Assembly: GCF_000177235.2 (NCBI RefSeq)
Contig: NC_014829.1
Location: 1,488,001 to 1,552,000, forward strand
Source: Evansella cellulosilytica DSM 2522
GTDB lineage: Bacteria > Bacillota > Bacilli > Bacillales > Salisediminibacteriaceae
DNA: 64,000 nucleotides
Direction of reading: 5' to 3'
Part shown: positions 26,278-35,331 of the stretch, piece after piece
Layout: every line of letters begins with the position of its first letter
Numbering within the stretch: the first letter of the stretch is position 1
Translations under genes and position numbers: made by a program
The notes under the pieces: generated by a model
The model's database searches: none
Told to the model about the DNA's origin: nothing
Seen by the model: only the letters and a program-made list of their open reading frames with translations

Positions 26278-26324
26278 GCCTTTGCATTCATTGGAGAGGC
26301 AGATAGTATGTTCATAGAAAATGT

Positions 26325-26358
26325 GTTCATTCAAGGGTGTAGTGACTCTTGAATGAAC
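26325..26358 (+). other. Stem-loop between RraA1 and the dehydrogenase
   Basis: GTTCATTCAAGGG and TCTTGAATGAAC pair with small mismatches around a 9-nt loop; no T-run follows. It may be a processing or stabilising hairpin, or an attenuator, within the 178-bp gap. Confidence 0.4.
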
Positions 26359-26454
26359 TTACAAAAAACGACAATATCTCATTATTATTTTACATGTATA
26401 GTAGATAAAAATCAAGATTTATCATGATCATTTTATATTGGAGGAGATTGATTC

Positions 26455-27315
26455 ATGTCTATCAAGCGTGTTGGTTTTATTGGTCTTGGTGCAATGGGAC
26501 TTCCTATGGCAAAAAACCTATTAAAAAGTGGGTACGAATTACACGTTGCTGCTCACAGAAATAAGCAACCAGTGGAACAATTGAAATCAGAAGGTGCTAT
26601 AGAACATACGTCATTAGTCGAGCTTGTTTCAAATAGTGACGTGTTAATTAGTATTTTACCAACAGATAAAGAAATGGAAAGTGTCTTGCTTTCGGACGAT
26701 GTTCTTAGCAATCTTTCTAAGGAAAACGTTTTAGTAGAAATGACTTCTGGGTCACCAGAAATGATGAAAAATGTGCATGCTGTTTATCAAAAAAAAGGTA
26801 TTCGAGTGATAGATGCGCCAGTTAGTGGTGGAACAGCAGGTGCACAACAAGGAACGCTTACAATTATGGCAGGTGGAGAAGAAGCGGTTCTCGATGAAGT
26901 ACGTCCTGTCTTAGATGCGATGGCAAAGCAAATATACTTAGTTGGTGCAATTGGAGCAGGTAAAGCGATTAAAGCGATAAACCAAATGCTTGCAGGCATT
27001 CATATGATTGCATCTGGTGAAGCGGTTGCTCTAGCAGAAAAACTTGAAATAGACAAGGAAATGGTGAAGCAAGTTATTGGTAATAGCTCTGGTGCGTCAT
27101 GGATGTTAATGAATAAAATTGATAGCTTAACAGAAAGAAACTATGAGCCTGGCTTTAAATTAAATCTTATGAAAAAGGATATTCAAATTGCAGTAAATGA
27201 AGCTAAAGATATGAATCTTCCTTTTGCTAGCAATGCTTTACAGATGTTTAAAGATAAAGAAGGAGAGTCAGGAGAATTAGATTTTTCTGCAATTAGTAAA
27301 GACATTCTGTCCTAA
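26455..27315 (+). CDS. Beta-hydroxyacid dehydrogenase, GarR/3-hydroxyisobutyrate dehydrogenase family
   Basis: A 286-residue NAD(P) enzyme. The N-terminal Rossmann motif is GFIGLGAMGLPMAKNLL. The substrate loop DAPVSGGTAGAQQGTLTIMAGG and the catalytic-lysine helix AGKAIKAINQML match tartronate-semialdehyde reductase and 3-hydroxyisobutyrate dehydrogenase. In this island, where glycerate kinase is present downstream, reduction of tartronate semialdehyde to D-glycerate is the most natural role, though inferred. A good AGGAGG precedes the ATG, and the second RraA gene follows 15 nt later. Confidence 0.85.
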   Translation: MSIKRVGFIGLGAMGLPMAKNLLKSGYELHVAAHRNKQPVEQLKSEGAIEHTSLVELVSNSDVLISILPTDKEMESVLLSDDVLSNLSKENVLVEMTSGSPEMMKNVHAVYQKKGIRVIDAPVSGGTAGAQQGTLTIMAGGEEAVLDEVRPVLDAMAKQIYLVGAIGAGKAIKAINQMLAGIHMIASGEAVALAEKLEIDKEMVKQVIGNSSGASWMLMNKIDSLTERNYEPGFKLNLMKKDIQIAVNEAKDMNLPFASNALQMFKDKEGESGELDFSAISKDILS

Positions 27316-27330
27316 AGGAGAATGACCTAT

Positions 27331-28008
27331 ATGGAAAATATCGGGTTTCAAATCTTACCAATAAACAGAAGACCTAATAAAGCACTGATAGAAAGATATA
27401 GACATATAGCTACCCCACTCATAAGTGATAATATGAGTCGTCTTCAAGGAACTTATTCACATATTCGTCCCTTTCACAAGAGTAAGAAAATAACTGGTAC
27501 TGCATTTACTGTTCGGACACGAGCAGGAGATAACTTGATGGTTCATAAAGCAATTGATATGGCAGAACGAGGAGATGTCATTGTAGTAGATGCAGGCGGT
27601 GATATGACGCAGGCGATTATCGGTGAAATTATGCTCCGCTTAGCTAAAAAAAATGGAATTGAAGGGTTTGTCATCGATGGAGCGATTCGCGACTCTGCTG
27701 CTTTCGAATCACATGATTATCCTTGCTTTGCAAAAGGAGTAACTCATAGAGGGCCTTATAAGGATGGGCCAGGTGAAATTAATGTCCCGATAACAGTAGG
27801 AAATATGATTGTTCATCCTGGAGATATTATCGTTGGTGATGAGGATGGTGTGATTGCAGTTCCGTTAGACTTTGCTGAGGAGCTTATCGAGTTAGCAACT
27901 GAACAGGAAACAAAAGAGCTTGGAATGTTTGAAGCAATTGAAAACGAAACAATCGATCGAAGCTGGGTCGATGAAACGCTTCGTCAAAAGGGATGTGCAT
28001 TTATGTGA
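27331..28008 (+). CDS. RraA-family aldolase/decarboxylase-like protein 2
   Basis: The protein has 225 residues from the ATG at 27331, 11 nt after AAGGAG; the ATG at 27322 is too close to that site. Core words are DNMSRLQGTY, VVDAGGDMTQAIIGEIM, GFVIDGAIRDSAAF with the conserved Arg-Asp, and HPGDIIVGDEDGVIAVP. It is closer to canonical 4-hydroxy-4-methyl-2-oxoglutarate aldolases than paralogue 1. It ends in ATGTGA, overlapping the Ldh-type gene. Two different RraA proteins in one operon may form a mixed oligomer or do two steps. Confidence 0.82.
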   Translation: MENIGFQILPINRRPNKALIERYRHIATPLISDNMSRLQGTYSHIRPFHKSKKITGTAFTVRTRAGDNLMVHKAIDMAERGDVIVVDAGGDMTQAIIGEIMLRLAKKNGIEGFVIDGAIRDSAAFESHDYPCFAKGVTHRGPYKDGPGEINVPITVGNMIVHPGDIIVGDEDGVIAVPLDFAEELIELATEQETKELGMFEAIENETIDRSWVDETLRQKGCAFM

Positions 28009-29108
28009 ACCGTAGATTTCATTGGAAAAGACTAGAAACCTTTTGTGAAAAGCTATTTACAAAGGCAGGATTGCCAGAAAACGATGCGAAAATTGTAGCT
28101 GAATCATTAGTTCAGGCTGATTTACAAGGTACTGACTCACATGGTGTAGTCAGGGCGGATATTTATTTACGAAGAATTCAAGCAGGAATGATAAACAGAG
28201 ATGAAGAGATGGAAGTTCATTACGACGGACCCGTTATCCTTTTAGATGGTAAGAATCATATTGGTTCGGTCGTAGGAAATAGAGCTCTAGAGCTTGCTAT
28301 TGAAGCTACGAAACAGCATGGGACTGCATCTGTAGGTGTAAAGGGATCAAACCACTTTGGAACTTGCTCCTATTTTTTACAAAAGGCAATCAAAGAAAAC
28401 ATCATTATGATTATTGTGTCAAACGCATCACAAACGATGCCACCGACTGGAGGGATTAGACCTTTTCTAGGAACAAATCCTTTGTCAATCGGTGCACCAG
28501 CAGGAAGGTATGCGCCATTCATATTAGATATGGCTACGAGTGTTGTTGCAAGAGGGAAAATCATTAGTGCTGCTCAAAAAGGGAAATCGATTCCCAAAGA
28601 ATGGGCCATTGATAAATTCGGTAATCCGACGACGGTCGCTGAAGATGCGCTAGAAGGTTCAGTTTTACCGATGGCGGGACCGAAAGGCTATGCCATTTCG
28701 ATGTTTATCGATATTTTAAGTGGTGTGCTCACTGGAGCTGGATTTGGTAGATATGTGAACAATATGTATGAGAATTGGGAAGATCCACAAAACGTAGGTC
28801 ATTTTTATATCGGAATTGAAATTTCTAAATTTATGCCAATAGAAGAATTTAAAAATAGAATCGATCAATATTTTGATGAAATAAAACGAGAACCGAAAGC
28901 GCCAAATGTAGAGGAAATACTTATCCCAGGAGAAATTGAACACCGCTGTAGGATAAAAAAAATGACACATGGAATTGAACTCCCACCTAAAGTAGAAGAC
29001 GAACTGAAAAGATGGGGAGAATATTATGAAATCGACATTCATGATGCCCTATTAAGAACAGATGAAATAGTAGATGAAGGGGAGGAAAGTAAAAATGCCT
29101 TTAGATAA
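28005..29108 (+). CDS. Ldh-family (malate/L-lactate-type) NAD(P)-dependent 2-hydroxyacid dehydrogenase
   Basis: The protein has 367 residues from the GTG at 28005 in the ATGTGA overlap with the RraA2 stop. It belongs to the malate/lactate/ureidoglycolate/2,3-diketogulonate reductase family, not the Rossmann lactate dehydrogenases. Marks are LVQADLQGTDSHGVVR, the catalytic His in VKGSNHFGTCSYF, TNPLSIGAP, and AGPKGYAISMFIDILSGVLTGAGFG. It would oxidise or reduce a 2-hydroxy/2-keto acid intermediate. The substrate is not readable; relatives act on malate, sulfolactate, ureidoglycolate and diketogulonate. Confidence 0.85.
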   Translation: MNRRFHWKRLETFCEKLFTKAGLPENDAKIVAESLVQADLQGTDSHGVVRADIYLRRIQAGMINRDEEMEVHYDGPVILLDGKNHIGSVVGNRALELAIEATKQHGTASVGVKGSNHFGTCSYFLQKAIKENIIMIIVSNASQTMPPTGGIRPFLGTNPLSIGAPAGRYAPFILDMATSVVARGKIISAAQKGKSIPKEWAIDKFGNPTTVAEDALEGSVLPMAGPKGYAISMFIDILSGVLTGAGFGRYVNNMYENWEDPQNVGHFYIGIEISKFMPIEEFKNRIDQYFDEIKREPKAPNVEEILIPGEIEHRCRIKKMTHGIELPPKVEDELKRWGEYYEIDIHDALLRTDEIVDEGEESKNAFR

Positions 29109-30255
29109 AATCTTCAGATACGAGTTACCTACAGCGATTGAATTTGGAAATGGAGCTGTTAGAACGCTCGCTAATCATATAAAAACCCTAGGTGGTTCAA
29201 AAGCATTACTCGTTACCGACCCTGGAGTGGAAAAAGCAGGTGTAACACAGAAATTAATAGATGTTTTAAAGGGAAATGATGTTCCGTTTACAGTTTATAA
29301 CGATATTGAGCCGGATCCACACATAGATGGTGTCATGACGGCGCGAGACATTGCACGAAAAGAGGAATGTGATTGTGTCATTGGTGTAGGAGGAGGAAGC
29401 GCATTAGATACAGCAAAGGCTGTTGGATTAATGATCGTTAATGAAGGCCATATTCGTGATTATGTCGGAATAAACCTAGTCCCAAAAAAAGGTGCGCCAG
29501 TTATCGCGATCCCAACGACAGCTGGGACAGGTAGTGAGTTAACAATTTGGTCAGTGATGTCTGATAAAGAGGCAAATGCAAAGTTAAGTGTTGGCAGTCC
29601 ATTTAATTGCCCCGATCTAGCGCTTTGTGATCCGGAATTAACAGTAACACTTCCAGCTAATTTAACGGCATCTACAGGGATGGACGCCCTTACACATGCG
29701 CTTGAGTCTTACGTAAATAAAGCAACCCAGCCAATATCTGAAGGTATGTCCCTTCAATCGATGAGAATGGTTGCACAAAGTTTACGGACGGCTGTTGCAC
29801 AAGGGGATCATTTACAAGCACGTTATGACATGTTATTAGCTAGTTTAATAGCGGCAATGGCTTTTAATCCTACAAGATTAGGTCTTTCCCATGCTTTAGC
29901 GATCCCATTAGGAGCCCATTTTCGTATTCCTCATGGAACTGTAAATGCCATTTTACTTCCTGAGGTCATGAAGTATAACCTACCTGGAAATTTAACGAAA
30001 TATAAGGAAATTGCAAAGCTTTTCGATATGCCAGTGGATGGATTATCCCCTAGGCAAGCAGCAGAGCAGTCGGTCATAGCTGTACAGCAGCTAAAAGAGG
30101 ATGTTGGAATTTTTGAAACATTATCTGATTATGGGGTAACAGAAGAGGATCTTGATTATATTGCAAAAGAAGCAATGCTCTCTGGTAATGTTCCTGTCAA
30201 CCCTCGTCAGCCATCTTTAGAAGATTTAAAGCAAATTTGCCGAAACGTCATGTAA
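29095..30255 (+). CDS. Iron-containing (group III) alcohol dehydrogenase
   Basis: The protein has 386 residues from the ATG at 29095, 9 nt after AGGGGAGG, overlapping the previous gene by 14 nt. Family features are VIGVGGGSALDTAKAVG for NAD(P) binding, PTTAGTGSELT, and the metal ligand region with MDALTHALESYV, LGLSHALAIPLGAHFRIPHG. Iron alcohol dehydrogenases interconvert alcohols and aldehydes or act on maleylacetate, lactaldehyde or glycerol-like substrates. With the aldehyde dehydrogenase 35 bp downstream it could take a terminal alcohol group to a carboxylate. Confidence 0.88.
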   Translation: MPLDKIFRYELPTAIEFGNGAVRTLANHIKTLGGSKALLVTDPGVEKAGVTQKLIDVLKGNDVPFTVYNDIEPDPHIDGVMTARDIARKEECDCVIGVGGGSALDTAKAVGLMIVNEGHIRDYVGINLVPKKGAPVIAIPTTAGTGSELTIWSVMSDKEANAKLSVGSPFNCPDLALCDPELTVTLPANLTASTGMDALTHALESYVNKATQPISEGMSLQSMRMVAQSLRTAVAQGDHLQARYDMLLASLIAAMAFNPTRLGLSHALAIPLGAHFRIPHGTVNAILLPEVMKYNLPGNLTKYKEIAKLFDMPVDGLSPRQAAEQSVIAVQQLKEDVGIFETLSDYGVTEEDLDYIAKEAMLSGNVPVNPRQPSLEDLKQICRNVM

Positions 30256-30290
30256 TGTCATAAAACTTTGTAGGAAAGGAAGAAACTTTC

Positions 30291-31781
30291 ATGTCCGACA
30301 ATAACATGCGAGATTGGATAGCATCCAACTCAGGTCACACATATGCCAATTATATTAATGGGGAATGGATTGACAGCATTAGTGGAAATACTTCGCCTTT
30401 ATACGAATCAGCCATACCAGAAAACGTGCTCGGTCATTTCCCAAGCTCTGTATCTGAAGATGTAGATACTGCCGTAAAATCAGCGAATGCTGCGTTTGCT
30501 CTATGGAAAAAAACATCTGCAACTACCCGTGCTTCGATATTATATCGTTTCGCAGATTTGTTAGAAGAAAACGAAGAAGAATTAGCGTATATTTTGTCAG
30601 CTGAACAAGGGAAAATCCTTCCTGAATCTAAAGGAGAAGTGAAACGTGGCGCAACGGAAGCAAGGTTTGCAGCAGGAGAAGCGCTTCGAGTAGAAGGCAC
30701 AATTAAGCCGAGTGAAAACACTGAAATAAAGGCAGAAGTTGTTCGCTCTCCAATTGGAGTTATTGCAGCTATTGCACCTTGGAACTTCCCTGTCGTAACA
30801 CCAGTCAGAAAAATAGCACCAGCTATCGCTTATGGTTGTACCGTTGTGTTAAAGCCAGCATCAGCAACACCTTGGTCCTCTGTAAAATTAATGGAACTTT
30901 TTGAAAAGGCTGGGTTACCAAAAGGGGTTGTTAATCTCGTAATAGGCTCAGGAAGCAAAGTGGGAGATCCTCTCGTATCTCATCCATTAGTGAAAGGCGT
31001 AAGTTTTACAGGCTCAACTAGCCTTGGCTTACGAATCAACGAGATAGCTGCTAAAAAACTAGCGAAAACGCAACTAGAAATGGGAGGGAAAAATGCTGCC
31101 CTCGTTTTAGATTACGACAATTTAGTTTTTGCAGCAGACCAAATTGTAAGTGCTGCATTTGGGGTGACTGGTCAAAGGTGTACAGCGATAAGTAGAGTAA
31201 TCGTATTGGAAGAGCAATCTAATAGATTAATAGCACTTTTAAAAGAGAAAATGGAAAATATTCAAGTTGGTCCAGCATGGCAAGTAGGGGTAAATATGGG
31301 ACCTGTTATCGATAAAAACCAATATGAATCTGTCGCTTCCTATATAGAAACAGGGAAAAAAGAAGGGGCACATCTTGCTTATGGTGGAGAGCGACTTCAC
31401 ATTAATGAAAAAGAAGGTGGTTTCTATTTACAACCAACGTTATTTACGGAAGTAACTAAAAATATGACGATTGCAAAGGAAGAAATATTTGGACCTGTAC
31501 TCGTTGTTTTAGAAGCTAAAGACGTTGACGATGCGGTTGATATAGCAAATGCAACAGAATATGGGCTAGCAGCTTCCGTCTTTACAAACCGCTTAAATAT
31601 TGCTCATCAAATTTCTGAATCAATCGAAACTGGAATGGTCCATATTAACCATGGAACTGCAAGTCAAGCGCATGTGCCATTTGGGGGAGTGAAAAACTCA
31701 GGTTGCGGTGCATTTTCTATCGGACATTCCAATATAGACTTTTTTACAGTAATGAAGGCTGTTTATACAAAACCTTACTAA
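30291..31781 (+). CDS. NAD(P)-dependent aldehyde dehydrogenase, succinate-semialdehyde/2-oxoglutarate-semialdehyde type
   Basis: A 496-residue member of the aldehyde dehydrogenase superfamily. It has the cofactor region IAAIAPWNFPVVTPVRKIAPA and VVLKPASATP, the catalytic Glu in QLEMGGKNAALV, and the catalytic Cys in FGVTGQRCTAISRVIV. The C-terminal region is NHGTASQAHVPFGGVKNSG. It is hydrolytic rather than CoA-acylating, unlike the MmsA protein at 1136. Likely substrates in this setting are sugar-derived semialdehydes. A ribosome site (GGAAAGGAAG) precedes the ATG. Its gene ends the enzymatic half of the operon before the transporter. Confidence 0.87.
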   Translation: MSDNNMRDWIASNSGHTYANYINGEWIDSISGNTSPLYESAIPENVLGHFPSSVSEDVDTAVKSANAAFALWKKTSATTRASILYRFADLLEENEEELAYILSAEQGKILPESKGEVKRGATEARFAAGEALRVEGTIKPSENTEIKAEVVRSPIGVIAAIAPWNFPVVTPVRKIAPAIAYGCTVVLKPASATPWSSVKLMELFEKAGLPKGVVNLVIGSGSKVGDPLVSHPLVKGVSFTGSTSLGLRINEIAAKKLAKTQLEMGGKNAALVLDYDNLVFAADQIVSAAFGVTGQRCTAISRVIVLEEQSNRLIALLKEKMENIQVGPAWQVGVNMGPVIDKNQYESVASYIETGKKEGAHLAYGGERLHINEKEGGFYLQPTLFTEVTKNMTIAKEEIFGPVLVVLEAKDVDDAVDIANATEYGLAASVFTNRLNIAHQISESIETGMVHINHGTASQAHVPFGGVKNSGCGAFSIGHSNIDFFTVMKAVYTKPY

Positions 31782-31819
31782 CCTAGCGTAATTAATATAA
31801 GCCCTTTCACATATGGGGG

Positions 31820-31840
31820 TAATCACCAACTTGGTGATTA
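31820..31840 (+). promoter_or_regulatory. Perfect 10-bp palindrome before the binding-protein gene
   Basis: TAATCACCAA and TTGGTGATTA are separated by one base, 45 bp before the start codon, with no T-run behind. It could be an operator or an mRNA hairpin; this is a guess from symmetry alone. Confidence 0.4.
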
Positions 31841-31884
31841 TGACAATATGTCAAATAGATTAAATTAAAAGAGGAGGAAGAGGT

Positions 31885-33258
31885 ATGTTGAACAAGTGGA
31901 AGATGCTTTTGGTTGGGGTCATTTCAGTTTTCCTATTAATGGGGTTAGTTGCTTGTGGTGACGATTCAGATGAAAGCGCTTCATCTGATGGTGGTGAAAC
32001 TGAAACAGAGGATAGTGGAGATGATAGCACTGCTGACGACGAGGCAGCTGAAGAACTTGAAGAAGTTGAAATCCGCTTTTCTTGGTGGGGAGACACAGGA
32101 CGTAACGAAGTTTACAATGAAATCGTTGACAGATTTGAAGAGAAATACCCTCATATTACGGTTCAACGAGAGTTTGGTGGCTGGGAAGATTACTGGGATC
32201 GTTTAGCAACACAAATTGCGGGTGGTAATGCGCCAGATGTTATTAGTATGCACCAATTCTATGTATCTGACTATGCACGAAGAGGCGCTTTACGAGACAT
32301 ACAAGAATTAATGGACGCTGGCGTTTTAGACTTATCAGATTTTGAAGATTCTGCAATCGATAGTGGTAAAGTAGATGATACTATTTATATGGTAGCAAAA
32401 GGAATCACGATGCCAGGTTGGGCTTACAATACTGCTCAATTTGATGAATTAGGAGTAGATTATCCGGATCTAAACTGGACTTGGGATGACTTTGTCGAAA
32501 CCGTTCACGCACTAAATGATGCAATGGGCTCTGATGATCATTGGGGAGTTCAAGATATGAGTGGAGGTCAGTTACAACCAAACTTCCGTTACTTTGTTCG
32601 TCAAAGAGGAAATGACTTGTTTGATGACGAAGGGAAGCTAGCATTTGACGAGGACGACGTAAGAGAATGGTGGACAATGTGGGATGACCTTCGTCAAGCA
32701 GGAGCAATTCCAGATGCTGCTACTGGAAACGAGTTTGAAGGTGCACCTCTAGAAGCTAACATGTTTGTTACTGGTAGAACTGCACTCGTTCAAATACCTG
32801 CAAACCAGCTTTACTTATATCAACAGCAGTTTGATGACGGTGAACTTCGTATGGTGAGAATGCCTCATATTGAAGGTGGAGCTAACGGTGAATACATTGA
32901 AGGAGCATATTTAAGTATAGCAGAAAGATCGGATCACCCTGAAGAAGCTGCAATGTTTATAGACTTCTTCGTTAACGCGGAGGAATCAATTGAATTATTT
33001 AAAGTAGAACAAGGACCTCCTGCTGGTACACAAGCATCACAAATAGTTCAAGACTTAATTGACCCAGCACAAGCTCGCGCTGTTGAGTTTATCCAAGAAG
33101 CCCTACCATATGGTGAGTCTGCTCCATATGCACCTACTGGGGTAAGTGAAGTAGAGCAAGCCTTCTCTGACAATGCAGAGGCAATCGCATTTGGTCAAAA
33201 ATCCGTTGACCAAGCTGTGGAAGACTTTATGAACGTCGCTCGTAATGTTTTCCAGTAA
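31885..33258 (+). CDS. Sugar ABC transporter substrate-binding lipoprotein (family 1)
   Basis: A 457-residue lipoprotein. The signal peptide ends in the lipobox LVAC with Cys24. A very acidic Ser/Asp/Glu linker (about 26-60) follows, then a family 1 solute-binding fold (IRFSWWGDTGRNEVYNEIV, APDVISMHQFYVSDYARRG, FMNVARNVFQ at the end). The acidic linker and overall acidity fit an alkaliphile or halotolerant cell surface. It binds a sugar-like ligand and hands it to the two permeases downstream. Many aromatic residues suggest a carbohydrate, possibly an oligosaccharide. Confidence 0.9.
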   Translation: MLNKWKMLLVGVISVFLLMGLVACGDDSDESASSDGGETETEDSGDDSTADDEAAEELEEVEIRFSWWGDTGRNEVYNEIVDRFEEKYPHITVQREFGGWEDYWDRLATQIAGGNAPDVISMHQFYVSDYARRGALRDIQELMDAGVLDLSDFEDSAIDSGKVDDTIYMVAKGITMPGWAYNTAQFDELGVDYPDLNWTWDDFVETVHALNDAMGSDDHWGVQDMSGGQLQPNFRYFVRQRGNDLFDDEGKLAFDEDDVREWWTMWDDLRQAGAIPDAATGNEFEGAPLEANMFVTGRTALVQIPANQLYLYQQQFDDGELRMVRMPHIEGGANGEYIEGAYLSIAERSDHPEEAAMFIDFFVNAEESIELFKVEQGPPAGTQASQIVQDLIDPAQARAVEFIQEALPYGESAPYAPTGVSEVEQAFSDNAEAIAFGQKSVDQAVEDFMNVARNVFQ

Positions 33259-33294
33259 AAAATAATAGCTCTTTATTGAAATATTATACAACCG

Positions 33295-33329
33295 ATCAGA
33301 TGGAAGGGAGATGAACACTTCCATCTGAT
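33295..33329 (+). promoter_or_regulatory. Stem-loop between binding-protein and permease genes
   Basis: A perfect 12-bp stem (ATCAGATGGAAG with CTTCCATCTGAT) surrounds an 11-nt loop. Such hairpins often stabilise the upstream binding-protein mRNA or partly terminate, giving more binding protein than permease. Confidence 0.55.
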
Positions 33330-33348
33330 TGATTAAGGAGTAAATAAT

Positions 33349-34239
33349 ATGAAATCTAAAAAGAGTTTTGTACAAAAAAATTGGGTAGCCTATTTGTTCC
33401 TAAGCCCTTGGCTTCTTGGAATTATAGGATTAACAGCAATTCCGATGGGGGCATCCCTATACTTCTCCTTTACGAGATACGATATGTTTACTTCTCCAGA
33501 ATGGATAGGTTTAAGCAATTACGTTGCTTTATTCGAGGATCAAAAATGGCGGAATAGTGTTAGTGTTACATTAAAATACGTATTTATCGGTGTACCTCTG
33601 CAGTTATTATTTGCTCTCTCGATAGCAGCATTACTGAATAAAGGAATAAGAGGAGTAAGGTTTTATCGAGCCATTTACTATGTTCCATCATTATTTGGCG
33701 GAAGTGTTGCGATTGCGATCTTATGGCGTCAAATTTTTGGAGGTAGCGGATTAGTTAACAACTTTTTAGACTTTTTCGGTATTCAAGGTATCAACTGGAT
33801 CTCAACACCTAGTACAGCGTTGTACACATTAATTGTATTAATGATCTGGCAATTCGGAGCATCAATGGTCATATTTTTAGCGGGACTAAAGCAAGTACCA
33901 ACAGAATTATATGAAGCTTCCTTAATAGATGGTGCTGGGAAATTCAAACAATTTACGAGTATAACACTTCCTCTCATCACACCTATTGTCTTCTTTAATC
34001 TAGTCATGGGAATAATTAATGCTTTCCAGGCCTTTACACCAGCCTATATTGTGAGTGGTGGAAGTGGTGGACCGTTAGATTCTACATTATTCTATACGCT
34101 CTATTTATATCAAAGAGCATTTACACATTTCTCAATGGGATATGCCTCTGCAATGGCTTGGGTATTACTGCTCGCAATTTCATTTGTAACCGCACTTATT
34201 TTCCTATCGTCAAGGAAATGGGTGTTCTATCAACAATAG
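33349..34239 (+). CDS. Sugar ABC transporter permease, MalF-type
   Basis: A 296-residue CUT1 permease with six predicted membrane helices, the first being AYLFLSPWLLGIIGLTAIPMG. The EAA loop for the ATPase reads ELYEASLIDGAGKFKQFTSITLPLITP. It pairs with the MalG-type permease 12 nt downstream. No ATP-binding subunit is encoded in the cluster, which is common in Bacillaceae where one MsmX-like ATPase serves several importers. Confidence 0.92.
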   Translation: MKSKKSFVQKNWVAYLFLSPWLLGIIGLTAIPMGASLYFSFTRYDMFTSPEWIGLSNYVALFEDQKWRNSVSVTLKYVFIGVPLQLLFALSIAALLNKGIRGVRFYRAIYYVPSLFGGSVAIAILWRQIFGGSGLVNNFLDFFGIQGINWISTPSTALYTLIVLMIWQFGASMVIFLAGLKQVPTELYEASLIDGAGKFKQFTSITLPLITPIVFFNLVMGIINAFQAFTPAYIVSGGSGGPLDSTLFYTLYLYQRAFTHFSMGYASAMAWVLLLAISFVTALIFLSSRKWVFYQQ

Positions 34240-34250
34240 AGGTGATTTAA

Positions 34251-35153
34251 ATGGAAACTAGTAAAGCTACGAATACCGAGATTAATATAATGAGAGAAAA
34301 AAGTAAAAAATTAAGGACTAAAAAGAAGAGAAACAAAGTTTTGATACATGTCTTTATCATTGCAGTAGGAACGATTATGCTCTATCCACTGTTATGGATG
34401 GTAAGTAGCTCGTTTAAAGAACCTACTGAGATATTTACTAGCGTTTCCTTTTTTCCTACAGAACTAACGTTTGAAAACTATATTCAAGGCTGGGCTGGTT
34501 TATCCGGAGTTACATTTGGTAAATTTTTCATCAACACCTTTCTTATCGTCACTTTAGCGATTATCGGAAATGTGATTTCTTGCTCGATGGCAGCATTTGC
34601 CTTCTCCCGTTTAAACTTTTCATTTAAAAGAGTGTTATTTGCATTAATGCTCGTGACATTAATGCTACCATTTCACGTAACAATCATTCCTCAATATATT
34701 ATCTTTAATCAGTTAGATTGGGTAAATACGTATTTACCTTTAACATTACCAAAATTCTTTGCTGTAGAAGGATTCTTCATTTTCTTAATGGTTCAATTTA
34801 TGCGTGGAATTCCTCGTGATTTAGAGCAAGCAGCAGAAATTGACGGCTGTGGGCCATTTAGAATTTACTGGAATATTATTATTCCACTTTCTTTACCGGC
34901 ATTAGTTACAACGATGATATTCACATTTATTTGGACTTGGAACGATTTCTTCTCTCAACTATTATATTTAAGTAATATCAACCTATATACTGTTGCATTA
35001 GGGTTGAGAATGTTCTTAGATTCAGCAGGACAGAGCGCATGGGGACCAATGTTTGCAATGTCAACGCTATCGTTAATTCCATTATTTATCGTATTTATCT
35101 TCTTCCAAAGATATTTAATCGAAGGGATAACTGCCGGTGGCGTAAAAGGATGA
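34251..35153 (+). CDS. Sugar ABC transporter permease, MalG-type
   Basis: A 300-residue CUT1 permease with six helices and a long basic N-terminal tail (KSKKLRTKKKRNK). The EAA loop is DLEQAAEIDGCGPFRIYWNIIIPLSLPAL. The ending FQRYLIEGITAGGVKG is typical of MalG-type proteins and is thought to contact the ATPase. AGAGGTGA precedes the ATG. With the upstream permease and lipoprotein it forms the importer of the island. Confidence 0.92.
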   Translation: METSKATNTEINIMREKSKKLRTKKKRNKVLIHVFIIAVGTIMLYPLLWMVSSSFKEPTEIFTSVSFFPTELTFENYIQGWAGLSGVTFGKFFINTFLIVTLAIIGNVISCSMAAFAFSRLNFSFKRVLFALMLVTLMLPFHVTIIPQYIIFNQLDWVNTYLPLTLPKFFAVEGFFIFLMVQFMRGIPRDLEQAAEIDGCGPFRIYWNIIIPLSLPALVTTMIFTFIWTWNDFFSQLLYLSNINLYTVALGLRMFLDSAGQSAWGPMFAMSTLSLIPLFIVFIFFQRYLIEGITAGGVKG

Positions 35154-35331
35154 ATGGGATGCATGTTTGTCAGGTATGTAACGTGATTATATTATAGAAT
35201 TCGAAAAATCCCCATTTCCAGAAAATAGGCAACGACCTAGTCTATGAAAATAGTTAACAACAGATGAATGATGAACTTCAAATCTTTGGAAAGGGTTAGT
35301 ATAAAATATCCTTAAAAGGAGGTATATCTTA

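Noticed and set aside
31885-32100. Overlapping frames in the acidic linker of the binding protein
   Set aside because: They reflect the repetitive Asp/Glu/Ser codons and carry no separate start signals.
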